Below are positions 50,949 to 61,500 of a stretch of 64,000 bases of DNA, piece after piece. The notes beneath the pieces are model-generated. The model was not told the origin of the DNA and made no database searches. It saw nothing but the letters and a program-made list of their open reading frames with translations. Both the position numbers and the translations under genes were made by a program. How positions within the stretch are numbered: the first letter of the stretch is position 1; each line of letters begins with the position of its first letter. The DNA is taken from the NCBI GenBank assembly GCA_016716005.1, contig JADJXE010000001.1, forward strand, positions 2,555,001 to 2,619,000. Direction: 5' to 3'. The DNA is from Acidimicrobiales bacterium (GTDB lineage: Bacteria > Actinomycetota > Acidimicrobiia > Acidimicrobiales > JADJXE01).

Positions 50949-51482
50949 CCGCAGCTCGACCTCGGGATGGTCGTCGTGCTGGCGGATCACGGCCAGGTGG
51001 TCGACCGGCAGCACCCACGAGCGGGGGGGCCGGTCGGCGAGCCAGCGGAGGATCCCGGCCAGCCGATCCGGGTCCAGGTCGCGGTCTGCCACCGTGATGT
51101 GCGGCGACCAGTGGTCGGGCTCGTAGTAGCCGTTCACCGCGGTGGCCACGCCGGCCAGGGCGATGGCCAGCTCGGCGTGGAGCTCGGACAGCTCGAGCGA
51201 CCGCACGACCGGTACGAACAGCACCAGCCCGGAGCGCTCCTTGCCGGTGAAGACCCCGTAGCCGCCGGCCCGCACGCGGAGCGGGGCTCGGCGCGCGGCC
51301 AGGCCGGCCAGGGCGGCGCGCAGCCCGGCCGGCCGGTAGCTGGCCGCGGCATGGAGGGTGATGTGCGGGTAGGGGACCCGCTGGGCGCCCCGCACGCCGA
51401 AGCGGTCCTCCAGCTCCTGCCAGAGTCGCTCGATCTCGCGTGCGTGGTCGTCGTCGAGGAGCACCACCACGGCGTGGCCCAC
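50931..51482 (-). CDS. 2'-5' RNA ligase family (2H phosphoesterase) protein
   Basis: About 183 residues. Both HxTx motifs of the 2H superfamily are present: VPYPHITLHAAAS and HWSPHITVADRDL. GYGVFTGKERSGLVLFVPVV supplies the central strands. Such proteins hydrolyse or ligate 2',3'-cyclic or 2'-5' phosphodiesters; the actual substrate is unknown. GTG 51482 is preferred over GTG 51491 because TAGGGT (51490-51495) ends seven bases before it and overlaps the other GTG. Its end lies in a duplicated segment. Confidence 0.88.
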   Translation of the reverse strand: MGHAVVVLLDDDHAREIERLWQELEDRFGVRGAQRVPYPHITLHAAASYRPAGLRAALAGLAARRAPLRVRAGGYGVFTGKERSGLVLFVPVVRSLELSELHAELAIALAGVATAVNGYYEPDHWSPHITVADRDLDPDRLAGILRWLADRPPRSWVLPVDHLAVIRQHDDHPEVELRVPFEG

Positions 51483-51534
51483 GGGCTGCACCCTAGGCGG
51501 GCAGGCCGCCGGCGTCGGTCGCCGCGCGATGCGC

Positions 51535-54500
51535 TCAGGAGGGCCCGAGGGGGCCGGCGCGCAGGAGGGCCGCCAGCTCGACCGCCGGCACGGGCCGGCC
51601 GAAGTAGAAGCCCTGGGCGTGGTCGCAGCCGAGAGCCCGGAGGGCCTCGATCTGCTCCCGCTGCTCCACGCCCTCGGCCACCGTCGCCAAACCCAGCGCC
51701 CGCCCCATGCCCACGACGGCGGCCACGATGGCCGTGTCGTCGGGCTCCGAGCCCAGCCCGTCCACGAAGGCCCGATCGACCTTCACGACGTCGAGCGGCA
51801 ACCGGCGCAGGTGGGCGAGCGAGGAGTAGCCCGTGCCGAAGTCGTCGACGGCGACGCGTGTCCCGGTGGCGCGCATCGCCTCCAGGTTCCGCTGCACGGC
51901 CGCCAGATCGGTGAGCAGCGCGGTCTCGGTGACCTCCACGCCCAGGCGTTCCGGCGGGAAGCCGGTGGCCCGGCACGTCGCCGACAGGAGCGCGGCGGCC
52001 TCGGCGTCGGCAACCTGCCGGGCCGAGAGGTTCACCCACAGGACCAGTTCGGGGCGGGTCTCCAGCCACGGCAGCGCGTCGCGGCACGCCTGCTCCAGCA
52101 CCTGCGCCCCGATCGGCACGATCAGGCCGGTCTCCTCGGCGACGGCCAGGAACGAGGCCGGCGCCAGCGTGCCCCGCTCGGGGTGCTCCCAGCGAAGCAG
52201 ACCCTCCACCCCCACGATGCGGCCGGTCGCCAGGTCGACCTGGGGCTGGTAGTGCACGAGCAGGCGCCCCTCGGCCACCGCCCGCCGGAGGTCGTTCTCG
52301 TCGGCCAGGCGAGCCACCGCCAGGGCCCGCATCGACTGGTCGAACACCTCGACCCGTGCCCGACCCCGCTCCTTGGCCCGGTACATGGCCGCGTCGGCGT
52401 CGCGCAGCAGCTCGGCCGGGGCCGTGCCCCAGCCGGCTCCGAGCACGATCCCCGTGCTCGCCGTGACCACGACGTCCATCCCGGCCAGGGCGATCGGCTG
52501 GCAGATGGCCGCCGCGACCCGCTCGGCCACGTCGACGGCCTGGCGCTCGCCGTCGAGGTCCTCGCAGACCACCGCGAACTCGTCGCCCCCGAAGCGGGCG
52601 ACGCTGTCACCGGGCCGGACGGCGCTGCGGACGCGGCCCGCCACCTCGATGAGCAACCGGTCGCCGGCGTCGTGGCCGAGGCTGTCGTTGATCACCTTGA
52701 AGCGGTCCAGATCGACGAACAGCAACGCCACCTGGCCCCGCCTCCGCTCCGAGCGGGCCAGCGCCTGGGCCAGCTGGTCGAAGAACAGGGAGCGGTTCGC
52801 CAGGCCCGTGAGCGGGTCGTGCAGGGCCTGGAACTCGAGGGCCTGCTTGGCGGTCATCTCCTCGGACACGTCGCGCACCACCACCAGCAGCTCGTCCTCG
52901 CCCAGCACCCCCACCCGGGCCTCGAAGTGGCCCCGCTCGCCGATCTCGGGCAGCTGGTAGGAGAACGTCTGGATCTGGCCGTTGGAGCGGGCGCGCGCCG
53001 CGGCGTCGAGCAGCCTGCCGGCGACGGAGGGCAGCACCTCGCGCACGTTGCGCCCGAGGAGCTCCTCGGGCGCCGCGACCAGAGGGATGGAGTCCGACGG
53101 CGCCCAGTCGATGAACGTGCCGTCGGCCGAGAGGCGGAAGAGCAGGTCGGGGACGCCGGCGACCAGCGCGCGGTACCGCTCCTCGCCGGCTCGCAGCTCG
53201 CGCTCGGCCTCGGCGCGGGCCAGGGCCGACCCGGCGACGTCGGCGAAGGTGTGGAGCAGGTCCACCGTTTCGGCGGGCACGCGCTCGGCCGCGCCCCGGC
53301 CGGCCAGGCCGATCATGCCGAAGGCGCGCCCCTCGACCACCAGCGGCAGCGCGACCAGCAGCTGCAGGTCGTGGTCGGAGAGGGTGGCGGCGAGTGCGGC
53401 GTCGGGCGGATCGCCGGGCACGAGCACCGGCTCCCCGGCCCGCACCCGGGGCCACAGCCGGGCCAGCAGCGCCGGCCCGATCAGCTCGGTGACGGGCGAT
53501 CCCTCGGGCCAGCCGGCCACGGGCTCCGGGTCGCCGCCGGCCTCGGGAAGGCGGACGGCCCACCCCCGGTCGGCTCCGAGGAACCGGGCCAGCTCCCCCA
53601 GGGCGTGGGCCAGGGCGCCGGGAAGCGCGTCGGCCGAGAGGTTCGCGACGCTCGCCGAGGCACCGGTGACCAGGTCCTGGAGGGCCAGGTGGTCGCGCAG
53701 GGCGGCCTCGGCGGCGACCCGTGCGGACACGTCGCGGCTCGACGACTGGACCTCGGTGACCTCGCCCGTGACGGGGTCGCGCAGGACGCGGACCGTGCTC
53801 TCCAGCCACAGGTAGTGGCCGTCGGCGTGTCGGACCCGCTGCAGGTGCACCTCCACGTCGGGACGGGTCTGGGCCGCCGCCCGGGGGTCGTCGAGGGCCT
53901 CGGCGAACGGGGCTGCGTCGTCGGGGTGCAGGAGGTCCCACGCCGGCCGGCCGACGAGCTGCTCCGGGGCGTAGCCCAGCACCCGCCGGGCCGACGGGGA
54001 GACGTATCGCCGCGTGCCACCGGCGTCGTAGCGCACGATCAGGTCGGTGGCGTTCTCGGCGAGCAGGCGGAACTCGCGCTCGGACGCGACGACGGCCTCT
54101 TCCATGCGCCGTCGATCGGTGATGTCGCGGGTGTTGAGGATCACCCCCTGGACGTCGGGGTCGTCGAGGCGGTTCGTGGCCAGCGTCTCGACGTGCGCCC
54201 ACGTGCCGTCCCACCGGGGCACGCGGTACTCGGCCCGTGCCGCCGGCAGCCCCCGCGCCACCCCGGAGATCAGCAGGTCCCGCACCCGCTCGGCGTCGTC
54301 GGGGTGCACCAGCCCGAAGGCGTCGGCCCCCGTGAGGTCCTCGAGGCTCCGCCCGGTGAGCAGCTGCAGCGAGGGGCTGGCGTACCGGACGCGCCCGTCC
54401 GGCCCGACCAGCACGATCATGTCCTCGGAGTGCTCGACCAGGGCGCGGAACCGGGCCTCGGCGCGCCGCAGCGACTCCTCGGCGTCGGTCCGGTCGGTGA

Positions 54501-55731
54501 CGTCGCGGCCGTTGACGACGATGCCGGCGACGGCCGGGTCGTCCAGCAGGTTGGTGGCGACGACCTCGAAGCGCCGCCAGCGCCCGTCGGCCCGGCGCAC
54601 CCGCACCTCGATCGGGACGGCCCGGCCCGGCACGGCCGCGGTGCCGGCCAGCGACTCGACGGCCGAGGCCCGGTCGTCGGCGTGCAGCAGGTCGAGGACG
54701 CTCCGCCCCCGGTAGGCCTCGGGGTCGTAGCCGAGCAGCCGCTCGCTCGCCGGGCTGGCGTACTGGATCGCGCCCTCGGCGTCGATCAGCAGCACGAGGT
54801 CGGCGGCATGCTGCACCAGGGCGCGGAAGCGTGCCTCGGCCGCCCGCAGCGACGCCTCCGCCTCCACGCGGTCGGTGACGTCGCGCGAGTGGCTGAGGAC
54901 CCCGTGCACCACCGGGTCGTCGAGCAGGTTGACCACGACCGACTCGACCCAGTGCCACGAGCCGTCGGCGTAGCGGATCCTCGACGTGTGCGTCGTCTGC
55001 GACAAGGGAGTGCCGCGGATCGCGGCCAGGGCCTCGAGCACCCCGGCCCGGTCGTCGGGGTGGAGCATCTCGTCGACCGGACGGCCCAGCAGCTCGTCGG
55101 GTCGGATCCCGGTGGCCGGCTCGACGGCCGGGCTCACGTAGCGGAAGCGGCCGTCGCCGTCGCCCACGGTGACCAGGTCGCTCGACCGGGCGATGAGGGT
55201 GCGGTACCACCGCTCCTGGTCGGCCAGGGCGTCCTCGGCCGCCTTCTTGGCGGTGATGTCGCGGGCCACGCCGAGGACGTGCATCCTCCCGCCGAGCACG
55301 AGTGGCACCTTCGTCATCTCCAACCAGACGACGCGCCCGTCGGCCCGGGTGACGGTCTCGTGCACGGTGACCGGCTTGCGGGTGCGCAGCACGGCGGCGT
55401 CGACCCGGTCGTAGAGGGCCAGCTCGTCGGGGTCGTCGTGGAACTCGCGGAGGCGGCGGCCGATGATGCCCTCGACCGTGGTCGAGAACAGCTCGGCCGT
55501 GGCCCGGTTGGCGTAGCGCACCCGTCCGTCCTCGTCCTTGACCACGATCGGGTTCGGGTCGGTGTCGAGCACCTGGCGCACGAAGGCGGGGTCCAGCTCG
55601 AGGCTGGCGCTGTCGGCCCACGGCGACGCGGCCGCGGCTGCGTCGGGGTCGGCCGGCGCGCCAGGGGAGCCCCCGGTGCCCGGTAGCGGGTCGGGGCGCT
55701 CGTCCCGCCCGGGGTCGAGAGCGGCCGCCAT
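51535..55731 (-). CDS. Large multi-PAS/GAF GGDEF-EAL c-di-GMP protein
   Basis: About 1398 residues, no membrane segment. Five PAS domains in series (starting near 50, 180, 305, 430 and 555, with motifs such as GRVRYANRATAELF and GIRPDELLGRPVDEMLHPDD) are followed by a GAF domain (about 675-850), a sixth PAS, GGDEF and EAL. GGDEF at about 1048 is intact (VARFGGDEFAVVCED) with an RPGD inhibitory site five residues before it. The EAL motif reads EGL (E1176); VDDFGTGYSSL, VKVDRAF and AEGVEQ are intact. Both activities are possible. The PAS series suggests integration of several small-molecule or redox signals. ATG 55731 lacks a clear -10 box at leaderless distance. It is divergent from the aldo/keto reductase gene. 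Confidence 0.93.
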   Translation of the reverse strand: MAAALDPGRDERPDPLPGTGGSPGAPADPDAAAAASPWADSASLELDPAFVRQVLDTDPNPIVVKDEDGRVRYANRATAELFSTTVEGIIGRRLREFHDDPDELALYDRVDAAVLRTRKPVTVHETVTRADGRVVWLEMTKVPLVLGGRMHVLGVARDITAKKAAEDALADQERWYRTLIARSSDLVTVGDGDGRFRYVSPAVEPATGIRPDELLGRPVDEMLHPDDRAGVLEALAAIRGTPLSQTTHTSRIRYADGSWHWVESVVVNLLDDPVVHGVLSHSRDVTDRVEAEASLRAAEARFRALVQHAADLVLLIDAEGAIQYASPASERLLGYDPEAYRGRSVLDLLHADDRASAVESLAGTAAVPGRAVPIEVRVRRADGRWRRFEVVATNLLDDPAVAGIVVNGRDVTDRTDAEESLRRAEARFRALVEHSEDMIVLVGPDGRVRYASPSLQLLTGRSLEDLTGADAFGLVHPDDAERVRDLLISGVARGLPAARAEYRVPRWDGTWAHVETLATNRLDDPDVQGVILNTRDITDRRRMEEAVVASEREFRLLAENATDLIVRYDAGGTRRYVSPSARRVLGYAPEQLVGRPAWDLLHPDDAAPFAEALDDPRAAAQTRPDVEVHLQRVRHADGHYLWLESTVRVLRDPVTGEVTEVQSSSRDVSARVAAEAALRDHLALQDLVTGASASVANLSADALPGALAHALGELARFLGADRGWAVRLPEAGGDPEPVAGWPEGSPVTELIGPALLARLWPRVRAGEPVLVPGDPPDAALAATLSDHDLQLLVALPLVVEGRAFGMIGLAGRGAAERVPAETVDLLHTFADVAGSALARAEAERELRAGEERYRALVAGVPDLLFRLSADGTFIDWAPSDSIPLVAAPEELLGRNVREVLPSVAGRLLDAAARARSNGQIQTFSYQLPEIGERGHFEARVGVLGEDELLVVVRDVSEEMTAKQALEFQALHDPLTGLANRSLFFDQLAQALARSERRRGQVALLFVDLDRFKVINDSLGHDAGDRLLIEVAGRVRSAVRPGDSVARFGGDEFAVVCEDLDGERQAVDVAERVAAAICQPIALAGMDVVVTASTGIVLGAGWGTAPAELLRDADAAMYRAKERGRARVEVFDQSMRALAVARLADENDLRRAVAEGRLLVHYQPQVDLATGRIVGVEGLLRWEHPERGTLAPASFLAVAEETGLIVPIGAQVLEQACRDALPWLETRPELVLWVNLSARQVADAEAAALLSATCRATGFPPERLGVEVTETALLTDLAAVQRNLEAMRATGTRVAVDDFGTGYSSLAHLRRLPLDVVKVDRAFVDGLGSEPDDTAIVAAVVGMGRALGLATVAEGVEQREQIEALRALGCDHAQGFYFGRPVPAVELAALLRAGPLGPS

Positions 55732-55815
55732 GGAGGCGCCATGCTCCCACCCGCGACCCGTCCGGGCAACGGAGCGGTGCGCCGCCACCGCCGTCGCGGA
55801 GTACCGTCCCCGCCC

Positions 55816-56775
55816 ATGCGCTACCGCCGGCTGGGGCAGTGGGGGGTCCAGGTGTCCGAGGTGAGCCTCGGCTCGTGGCTCACCTATGGCGGCTCGGTGG
55901 AGGCAGAGGCCGCCGAGCAGTGCATCCACCGGGCCTACGACCTCGGCGTCAACCTGTTCGACACGGCCAACGCCTACGCCCGAGGGGCGGCCGAGGAGGT
56001 GGTCGGCCGGGCCCTCTCCCGCTACCGGCGCGAGTCGTACGTGCTCGCCACGAAGGTGTTCTTCCCCATGAGCCGCAGGCCGAACGACAGCGGCCTCTCC
56101 CGCAAGCACGTCACCGAGCAGTGCCACCAGTCGCTGCGGCGGCTCGGCGTCGATCACCTCGACCTCTACCAGTGCCACCGCTACGACGAGCACACGCCGC
56201 TGGAGGAGACCTGCCGGGCCATGGACGACCTCGTCCGGCAGGGCACGGTCCTCTACTGGGGGGTCTCCGAGTGGAGCGCGGCCCAGATCGCGGCGACCGT
56301 GCGGCTCTGCCGGTCCGAGGGGTGGGCGGTGCCGGTGAGCAACCAGCCGCAGTACTCGCTGCTGTGGCGGGTGATCGAGCGCGAGGTGCTCGACGTGTGC
56401 GCCGACGTCGGCATGGGCAACGTCGTCTGGTCGCCGCTGGCGCAGGGGGTGCTGACCGGCAAGTACCACTCGACCAGCGAGCTCCCGCCCGGCACCCGTG
56501 CGACCACGGTCGATCCCGGGATCATGGCCGGGTTCCTCCGTCAGGACGTGCTCGATGCCGTCGGCGAGCTCCGTCGTGTGGCCGAGGAGGCGGACTGCAC
56601 GCCCAGCCAGCTGGCCCTGGCCTGGTGCCTCCGCCAGCCGATGGTGTCGAGCGTGATCGTCGGGGCGAGCCGCCCGGGTCAGGTGGCCGACAACGCGGCC
56701 GCGTCCGAGCTCGACCTCGACCCCGAGCTGGTGGCGCGCGCCGGCGAGCTGCTGGCCCCGGTGGCGCAGGTCTGA
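55816..56775 (+). CDS. Aldo/keto reductase (voltage-gated K+ channel beta-subunit-like)
   Basis: A 319-residue AKR barrel. The catalytic tetrad is visible as FDTANAYARG (Asp and Tyr), LATKVFF (Lys) and LYQCHRYDEHTP (His). WGVSEWSAAQ, SNQPQYSLLWR and VWSPLAQGVLTGKY are family signatures and SSVIVGASRPGQVADN is the NADPH loop. It resembles the KCNAB/YghZ group. The physiological substrate is unknown. ATG 55816 follows TACCGT (55802-55807) by eight bases. It is convergent with the peroxiredoxin gene. Confidence 0.94.
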   Translation: MRYRRLGQWGVQVSEVSLGSWLTYGGSVEAEAAEQCIHRAYDLGVNLFDTANAYARGAAEEVVGRALSRYRRESYVLATKVFFPMSRRPNDSGLSRKHVTEQCHQSLRRLGVDHLDLYQCHRYDEHTPLEETCRAMDDLVRQGTVLYWGVSEWSAAQIAATVRLCRSEGWAVPVSNQPQYSLLWRVIEREVLDVCADVGMGNVVWSPLAQGVLTGKYHSTSELPPGTRATTVDPGIMAGFLRQDVLDAVGELRRVAEEADCTPSQLALAWCLRQPMVSSVIVGASRPGQVADNAAASELDLDPELVARAGELLAPVAQV

Positions 56776-56779
56776 CGGC

Positions 56780-57415
56780 TCAGGTCCCGGGCTGGGGGAG
56801 CACCCGCAGGTAGGGCTTCAGGGTGGTCCAGCCCTGCGGGAACCTCTCCTTGGCCTCCTCGTCGGTGACGGCGGCCCCGATGATCACGTCCTCGCCGTTC
56901 TCCCAGTTGGCCGGGGTGGCCACGCTGTACCGCGACGTGAGCTGCAGGCTGTCGATGACCCGGAGGATCTCGTCGAAGTTGCGGCCCGTCGACGCCGGGT
57001 AGGTGATGGTGAGCTTCACCTTCTTGTCGGGGCCGATGACGAAGACCGAGCGCACCGTGAGCGTGTCGCTGGCGTTGGGGTGGATCATGTCGTACAGGTC
57101 TGCCACCGTGCGGTCGGGGTCGCCGATCATCGGGAAGTTGACCGCCGTGCCCTGGGTCTCCTCGATGTCCTTCTCCCACTCGACGTGCGACTCGACCGGG
57201 TCGACCGACAGGCCGATCACCTTCACCCCGCGCTTGTCGAACTCGGGCTTGATCCTGGCGACGTAGCCCAGCTCGGTGGTGCACACGGGGGTGAAGTCCT
57301 TGGGGTGGCTGAACAGCACGCCCCAACCGTCTCCGAGCCACTCGTGGAAGCTGATGGGGCCCTCGGTGGTGTCGGCGGTGAAGTCGGGCGCGGTGTCGCC
57401 CAGTCGGATGGCCAT
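56780..57415 (-). CDS. Peroxiredoxin, Prx6 (1-Cys) type
   Basis: A 211-residue peroxiredoxin. The peroxidatic Cys45 lies in HPKDFTPVCTTELG; the conserved Thr42 and Pro38 are present. The C-terminal arm (PANWENGEDVIIGAAVTDEE) has the length and PANW motif of Prx6-type enzymes, and no resolving Cys is visible. It detoxifies peroxides, probably with a small thiol as reductant. ATG 57415 has GAGGAGG before it, and TAGGAT (57444-57449, minus strand) is a likely -10. Direct repeats at 57470-57485 lie about where a -35 would be. Confidence 0.95.
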   Translation of the reverse strand: MAIRLGDTAPDFTADTTEGPISFHEWLGDGWGVLFSHPKDFTPVCTTELGYVARIKPEFDKRGVKVIGLSVDPVESHVEWEKDIEETQGTAVNFPMIGDPDRTVADLYDMIHPNASDTLTVRSVFVIGPDKKVKLTITYPASTGRNFDEILRVIDSLQLTSRYSVATPANWENGEDVIIGAAVTDEEAKERFPQGWTTLKPYLRVLPQPGT

Positions 57416-57443
57416 GCGGTCCTCCTCGTGACGGTCGGCGGGC

Positions 57444-57485
57444 ATCCTAGGGCGCCCGGGCCGCAATGTCGATCAGAACGATCAG
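57444..57485 (-). promoter_or_regulatory. Promoter of the peroxiredoxin gene with direct repeats
   Basis: On the minus strand CTGATCG occurs twice with a 9-base period (57470-57485), and TAGGAT lies at 57444-57449. The gap suits a regulator bound at or above the -35 position. The repeats overlap the stop region of the upstream Gfo/Idh/MocA gene (57482-57484). Confidence 0.4.
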
Positions 57486-58531
57486 GATTGTCGGGAATGG
57501 GGACCGGGCGGGATCACCGGGTCGAGGGCCACCGGCGTCCCGCCGTCGGCGGCCGAGCGGTAGACGGCGTCGACGACCTCGTGGGCGCGGAGGGCCAGGG
57601 CGAAGTCGGGCCACGCCGGCTCGCCCGCAGCCGCGGCCCGCAGGAAGGCGGCGTCGGGGTTGTCGGGGCCGGTCAGCTGGGCGCGCCCCACGTCGAGCAG
57701 GGCATCGCCCTCGAGGGTGTGCTCGCCGCCGTCGGGGTCGCTCCAGCGGACCGGGCCGAACCAGTCGCTCTCCAGCACGACGAAGCGGCGCTCGCACAGC
57801 ACCTCGAGGCGCCGGAGGCTCGGTCGCGACCACACGTCGTGCCACACCGACGTGAGCGTGGCCAGCGCCCCCGACGCGAACGACAGGGTCGCCACGGCGA
57901 GATCCTCGATGCCGGGGTTGCCGTGGAAGTCGGCGGTGCGGCCGCTCGCCCCATCGGCCGGACCGGCCAGGAACTCGAGCATGTCGACGTCGTGGATCGA
58001 GTGCTCGAGCAGGGCACCCGCGCCGGCCCTGGCGACGTCGGCGCGCCACGTCGACCGGTAGTGACCGGTGATGGGGATGAACTGGTCGTTGCGGAACACG
58101 ATGCTCATGATCCGGCCCGACTCGGGCTGGCGCACCACGTGGCGCAGCGCGTTGAAGGCAGGGGAGTGCCGCAGGACCAACCCGACCTGGTTCGTGACGC
58201 CGGCGGCCTCGACCGCGGCGGTCATCTCCCGGGCGGCGGCGACGCCGACGGCGAGCGGCTTCTCGCAGAACACCGCCAGCCCCCGCTCGGCCGCGGCCCG
58301 CACGAGCCTCGGGTGCTCGGCCGTCCAGGTGCACACGTAGACGGCGTCGCTGCGATCCAGCAGCTCGTCCTCGCTGGCGCAGGCGGGTGACCCGCTCGCG
58401 GCGGCGAAGGCCTCGGCCCGGTGGCGGTCGGGGTCGTAGACGCCGGCTCGCTCGAACGCCTCGCCCGACGCGTCGAGGGAGATGGAGTGGAACCGGGCGA
58501 TGAAGCCGGCCCCGAGGAAGCCCATGCGCAC
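57482..58531 (-). CDS. Gfo/Idh/MocA-family oxidoreductase
   Basis: A 349-residue NAD(P)-dependent sugar or inositol dehydrogenase-like protein. The Rossmann loop is MGFLGAGFIARFHS, and VYVCTWTAEHPRLVRAA and AVFCEKPLAV (the conserved EKP) follow. The C-terminal domain starts with VGLVLRHSPAFNALRHVV and includes GALLEHSIHDVDML with the conserved His/Asp. The substrate cannot be named. GTG 58531 follows TACTGT (58540-58545) by eight bases. It lies upstream of the peroxiredoxin gene on the same strand. Confidence 0.92.
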   Translation of the reverse strand: MRMGFLGAGFIARFHSISLDASGEAFERAGVYDPDRHRAEAFAAASGSPACASEDELLDRSDAVYVCTWTAEHPRLVRAAAERGLAVFCEKPLAVGVAAAREMTAAVEAAGVTNQVGLVLRHSPAFNALRHVVRQPESGRIMSIVFRNDQFIPITGHYRSTWRADVARAGAGALLEHSIHDVDMLEFLAGPADGASGRTADFHGNPGIEDLAVATLSFASGALATLTSVWHDVWSRPSLRRLEVLCERRFVVLESDWFGPVRWSDPDGGEHTLEGDALLDVGRAQLTGPDNPDAAFLRAAAAGEPAWPDFALALRAHEVVDAVYRSAADGGTPVALDPVIPPGPHSRQS

Positions 58532-58556
58532 GGGGCCGGACAGTACCGCCCGGTGC

Positions 58557-61500
58557 CTACCAGGCGTCGTGCCAGGTGCGCGCCGAGCGGATCACCTCGG
58601 TGAGCGCATCGATGTGGAGCGGCCGGCTCAGCAGGAAGCCCTGGGCCAGGTCGCAGCCCAGGTGGCTCAGGGCCTCGGCCTGGACAGGCGTCTCCACGCC
58701 CTCGGCGAGCACCCGGAGGCCCAGGCCGTGACCGAGCTCGACCGCAGCGGCCACGATGGCGTGGGCGCCCTCGGATCGTGACAGGTCGGCCACGAAGGAC
58801 TGGTCGATCTTCAGCAGGCTCACGGGCAGGTGCCGGAGGTACCCGAGCGACGAGTAGCCGCGGCCGAAGTCGTCGATGCTGATGCCGACGCCGAGCGCGG
58901 CGATGCGGTCCAGGCTCGCGGCGGCCCCCTCGTCCACGACCACGCTCTCCACGACCTCGATGCACAGCTCGCCCGGGGCCACGCCGGTGGCCGCCAGCAG
59001 GGCCGTGACGTCGTCGGCCAGCGTGGGGTCGGTGAGCGTGTGCACGGACACGTTGACCGCGAGCACGGGCGGAGCGCTCAGCGAGGGGTCGGCCTTCCAG
59101 GCCGCGAGCTGGGCGAGCGCCTGGCCGAGCACGACCCGGTCGAGGCTGGCGACCAGCCCCGTCTCCTCGGCCAGCCCCACGAAGGCCGCCGGCGCGAGGA
59201 GGCCGCGTTCGGGGTGCTGCCACCGCACGAGCGCCTCGACGCCGGCCAGGGCGCGGCTGAGCAGGTCGACCTGGGGCTGGTAGCAGACCACGAGCTCGTC
59301 CTCCGCGATGGCGCGTCGGAGCTCGTCGGTGGTGCGGATGCGCTCCAGGAAGTCGGCGCGGATCGACTCGTCGAAGACCTCGAAGCGCCCTCGATGGCGG
59401 GCCTTGGCGCGGTGCATGGCCGTGTCGGCGTCGCGGAGCAGGGCCTCGGCGTCGGTGTCGTCGCCGGGGCGGGTGACCGCCACGCCCATGGTGGCGGGGA
59501 TGCCCGTCGTGTCGTCGGCGCGAGGCTGGTCGAGCGCCAGCCGCACCCGCTCGACCAGCGGGATCACGTCGCGCTCGTCGGCCAGGTCGTCGCAGAGCAC
59601 GCCGAACTCGTCCCCACCCAGCCGGGCCACGGTGTCGCCGGGGCGCATCACCGCCTCCAGGCGGCGGGCGACCTCCACCAGCAGCCGGTCGCCGTCGGCC
59701 AGGCCCTGCACGTCGTTGACGACCTTGAAGTCGTCGAGGTCCACGTGCACCACCCCCACCCGGCGGTCGTGGCGACGGGCCCGCGTGAGGGCCTGGCGAA
59801 GGCGGTCGGCGAGGAGCGAGCGGTTGGGCAGCCCGGTGAGGCTGTCGTGCAGGGCCTGGTGCTCGAGCTGGGCCTCGGCCTCGCGCAGGGCGGTGACGTC
59901 CTCCTGGATGGCGACGAAGTGCCGGATCGCACCCTCGGGGTCGACCAGCGGGGTGACGGTCTGCGCCGCCTGGTAGAGGGTGCCGTCGCGGCGCCGGTTG
60001 ACCACCTCGCTGTGGAAGGGACGCCCGGCGAGGATCGTCGACCACAGCCGCTCGTAGTACGCGCCGTCGTGGTGGCCCGAGCGCAGGATGCGCGGCGTGC
60101 CGCCGAGGGCCTCGTCGGCCGGCCAGCCGGTGAGGCGCGTGAAGGCGTCGTTCACCCACTCGATCCTGCCGTCGGGGGCGGTGATGAAGATGGCGTTGGC
60201 GGCCGCGGCCATGGCCGCGCCCTGCAGGCGCAGGCGCTCCTGGCCACGGGCGAGGGTGAGGAGGAGCGAGATCCAGCCGCCCAGGTCCCGGAGGGTGGCG
60301 AGGGTGGGCTCGTCGAGGGCCGTGGCCTCGTCGGCGTAGGCGGCGAGCACACCCACGGGCTCGCCCTCGGGGCCGAGGGGGCCGGCGAGGGTGAGGGGGA
60401 GCCCGAACCCGGCCACCAGGCCGGTGGCACGGGCGTGGCTCGACGTCGCCGGCCGGACCTGGTCGGCCCGCACCAGCTGGGGCCGGCCCGTGGCGACGGC
60501 CCGCGCCGCGGGGCCGTCGCTGAGCGGCCCGCCGTCCCAGCGGATCTCGGGCAGGACCAGCTCGCCGGCCAGCGGACCACCGCGGCCGGTGACCGCGACC
60601 AGGCCCTCGGGCCGCTTGGTGCCGACCCAGATGGCGGGGAGGCACAGCAGGTCGGCCACCTCGTGGCACACCCGGTCGAGCACGGCCTCGACCGGCTCGC
60701 CGGCGAGCAGCGCCTGCAGCGCGTCGGTGTGCAGGCGGGTGACGGCATCGGCGCGCACCTGCTCGGTGACGTCCCGCACGATGCCCTCGACGGCCACCGT
60801 GCCCGTCTCCTCGTCGACGATCCGGTTGCCGCGGATCTCGATCCGCGCGGTGCGCCCGTCGCCCCGGCGCCAGCGGACCCGCACCGTGTGGGACCTCACC
60901 GTGTCGTCGAACAGCATGGCGACCAGGGCGTCCCGCCCGTCGGGCGCCAGGTGGCGCAGGACCCCGCCCGGCTCGAGCAGCGTCGAGACGGGATGGTCGA
61001 GCACCTCGGCGGCGGTGGGGCTGACGTACTCCATGCCCGGCTCGGGGCGCGTGCGGAAGCGGAACACCACGTCGGGCAGGCCCTCGGCGAGCCGGCGGTA
61101 CCGGTCCTCGCTCCGGGCCAGCTCGCCCACGACCCGCTGGCGCTCGGTGACGTTCACCAGCAGCTCGCCCAACAGGCGGAGCTGCTGCACGCGCTCCACC
61201 GGCCAGGTGGTGGTGGCCCGCACGGCGTCGAGGCCGATGAACCCCACGAGCCGGCCGAGCGAGGTGAGCGGTGACAGCATCAGCGACCGGACGCCCCGGC
61301 CGACGAGGAGGTCGCGCTCGCTCGGAGGGAGGTCGTCGACGTCCGACACCACCACCGAGCTGCCGGCGGCCAGGTGGCCGAGCAGCCAGCGGTGCTCGTC
61401 GAGGGGGAGGTCGTGGAGCCCGTCGATGACGGGGTCGATCCCCTCGGCGCACCACTCGTGGGTGTTGGTCATCGTCGCCCGCTGGAGGTCGACGTCGAAC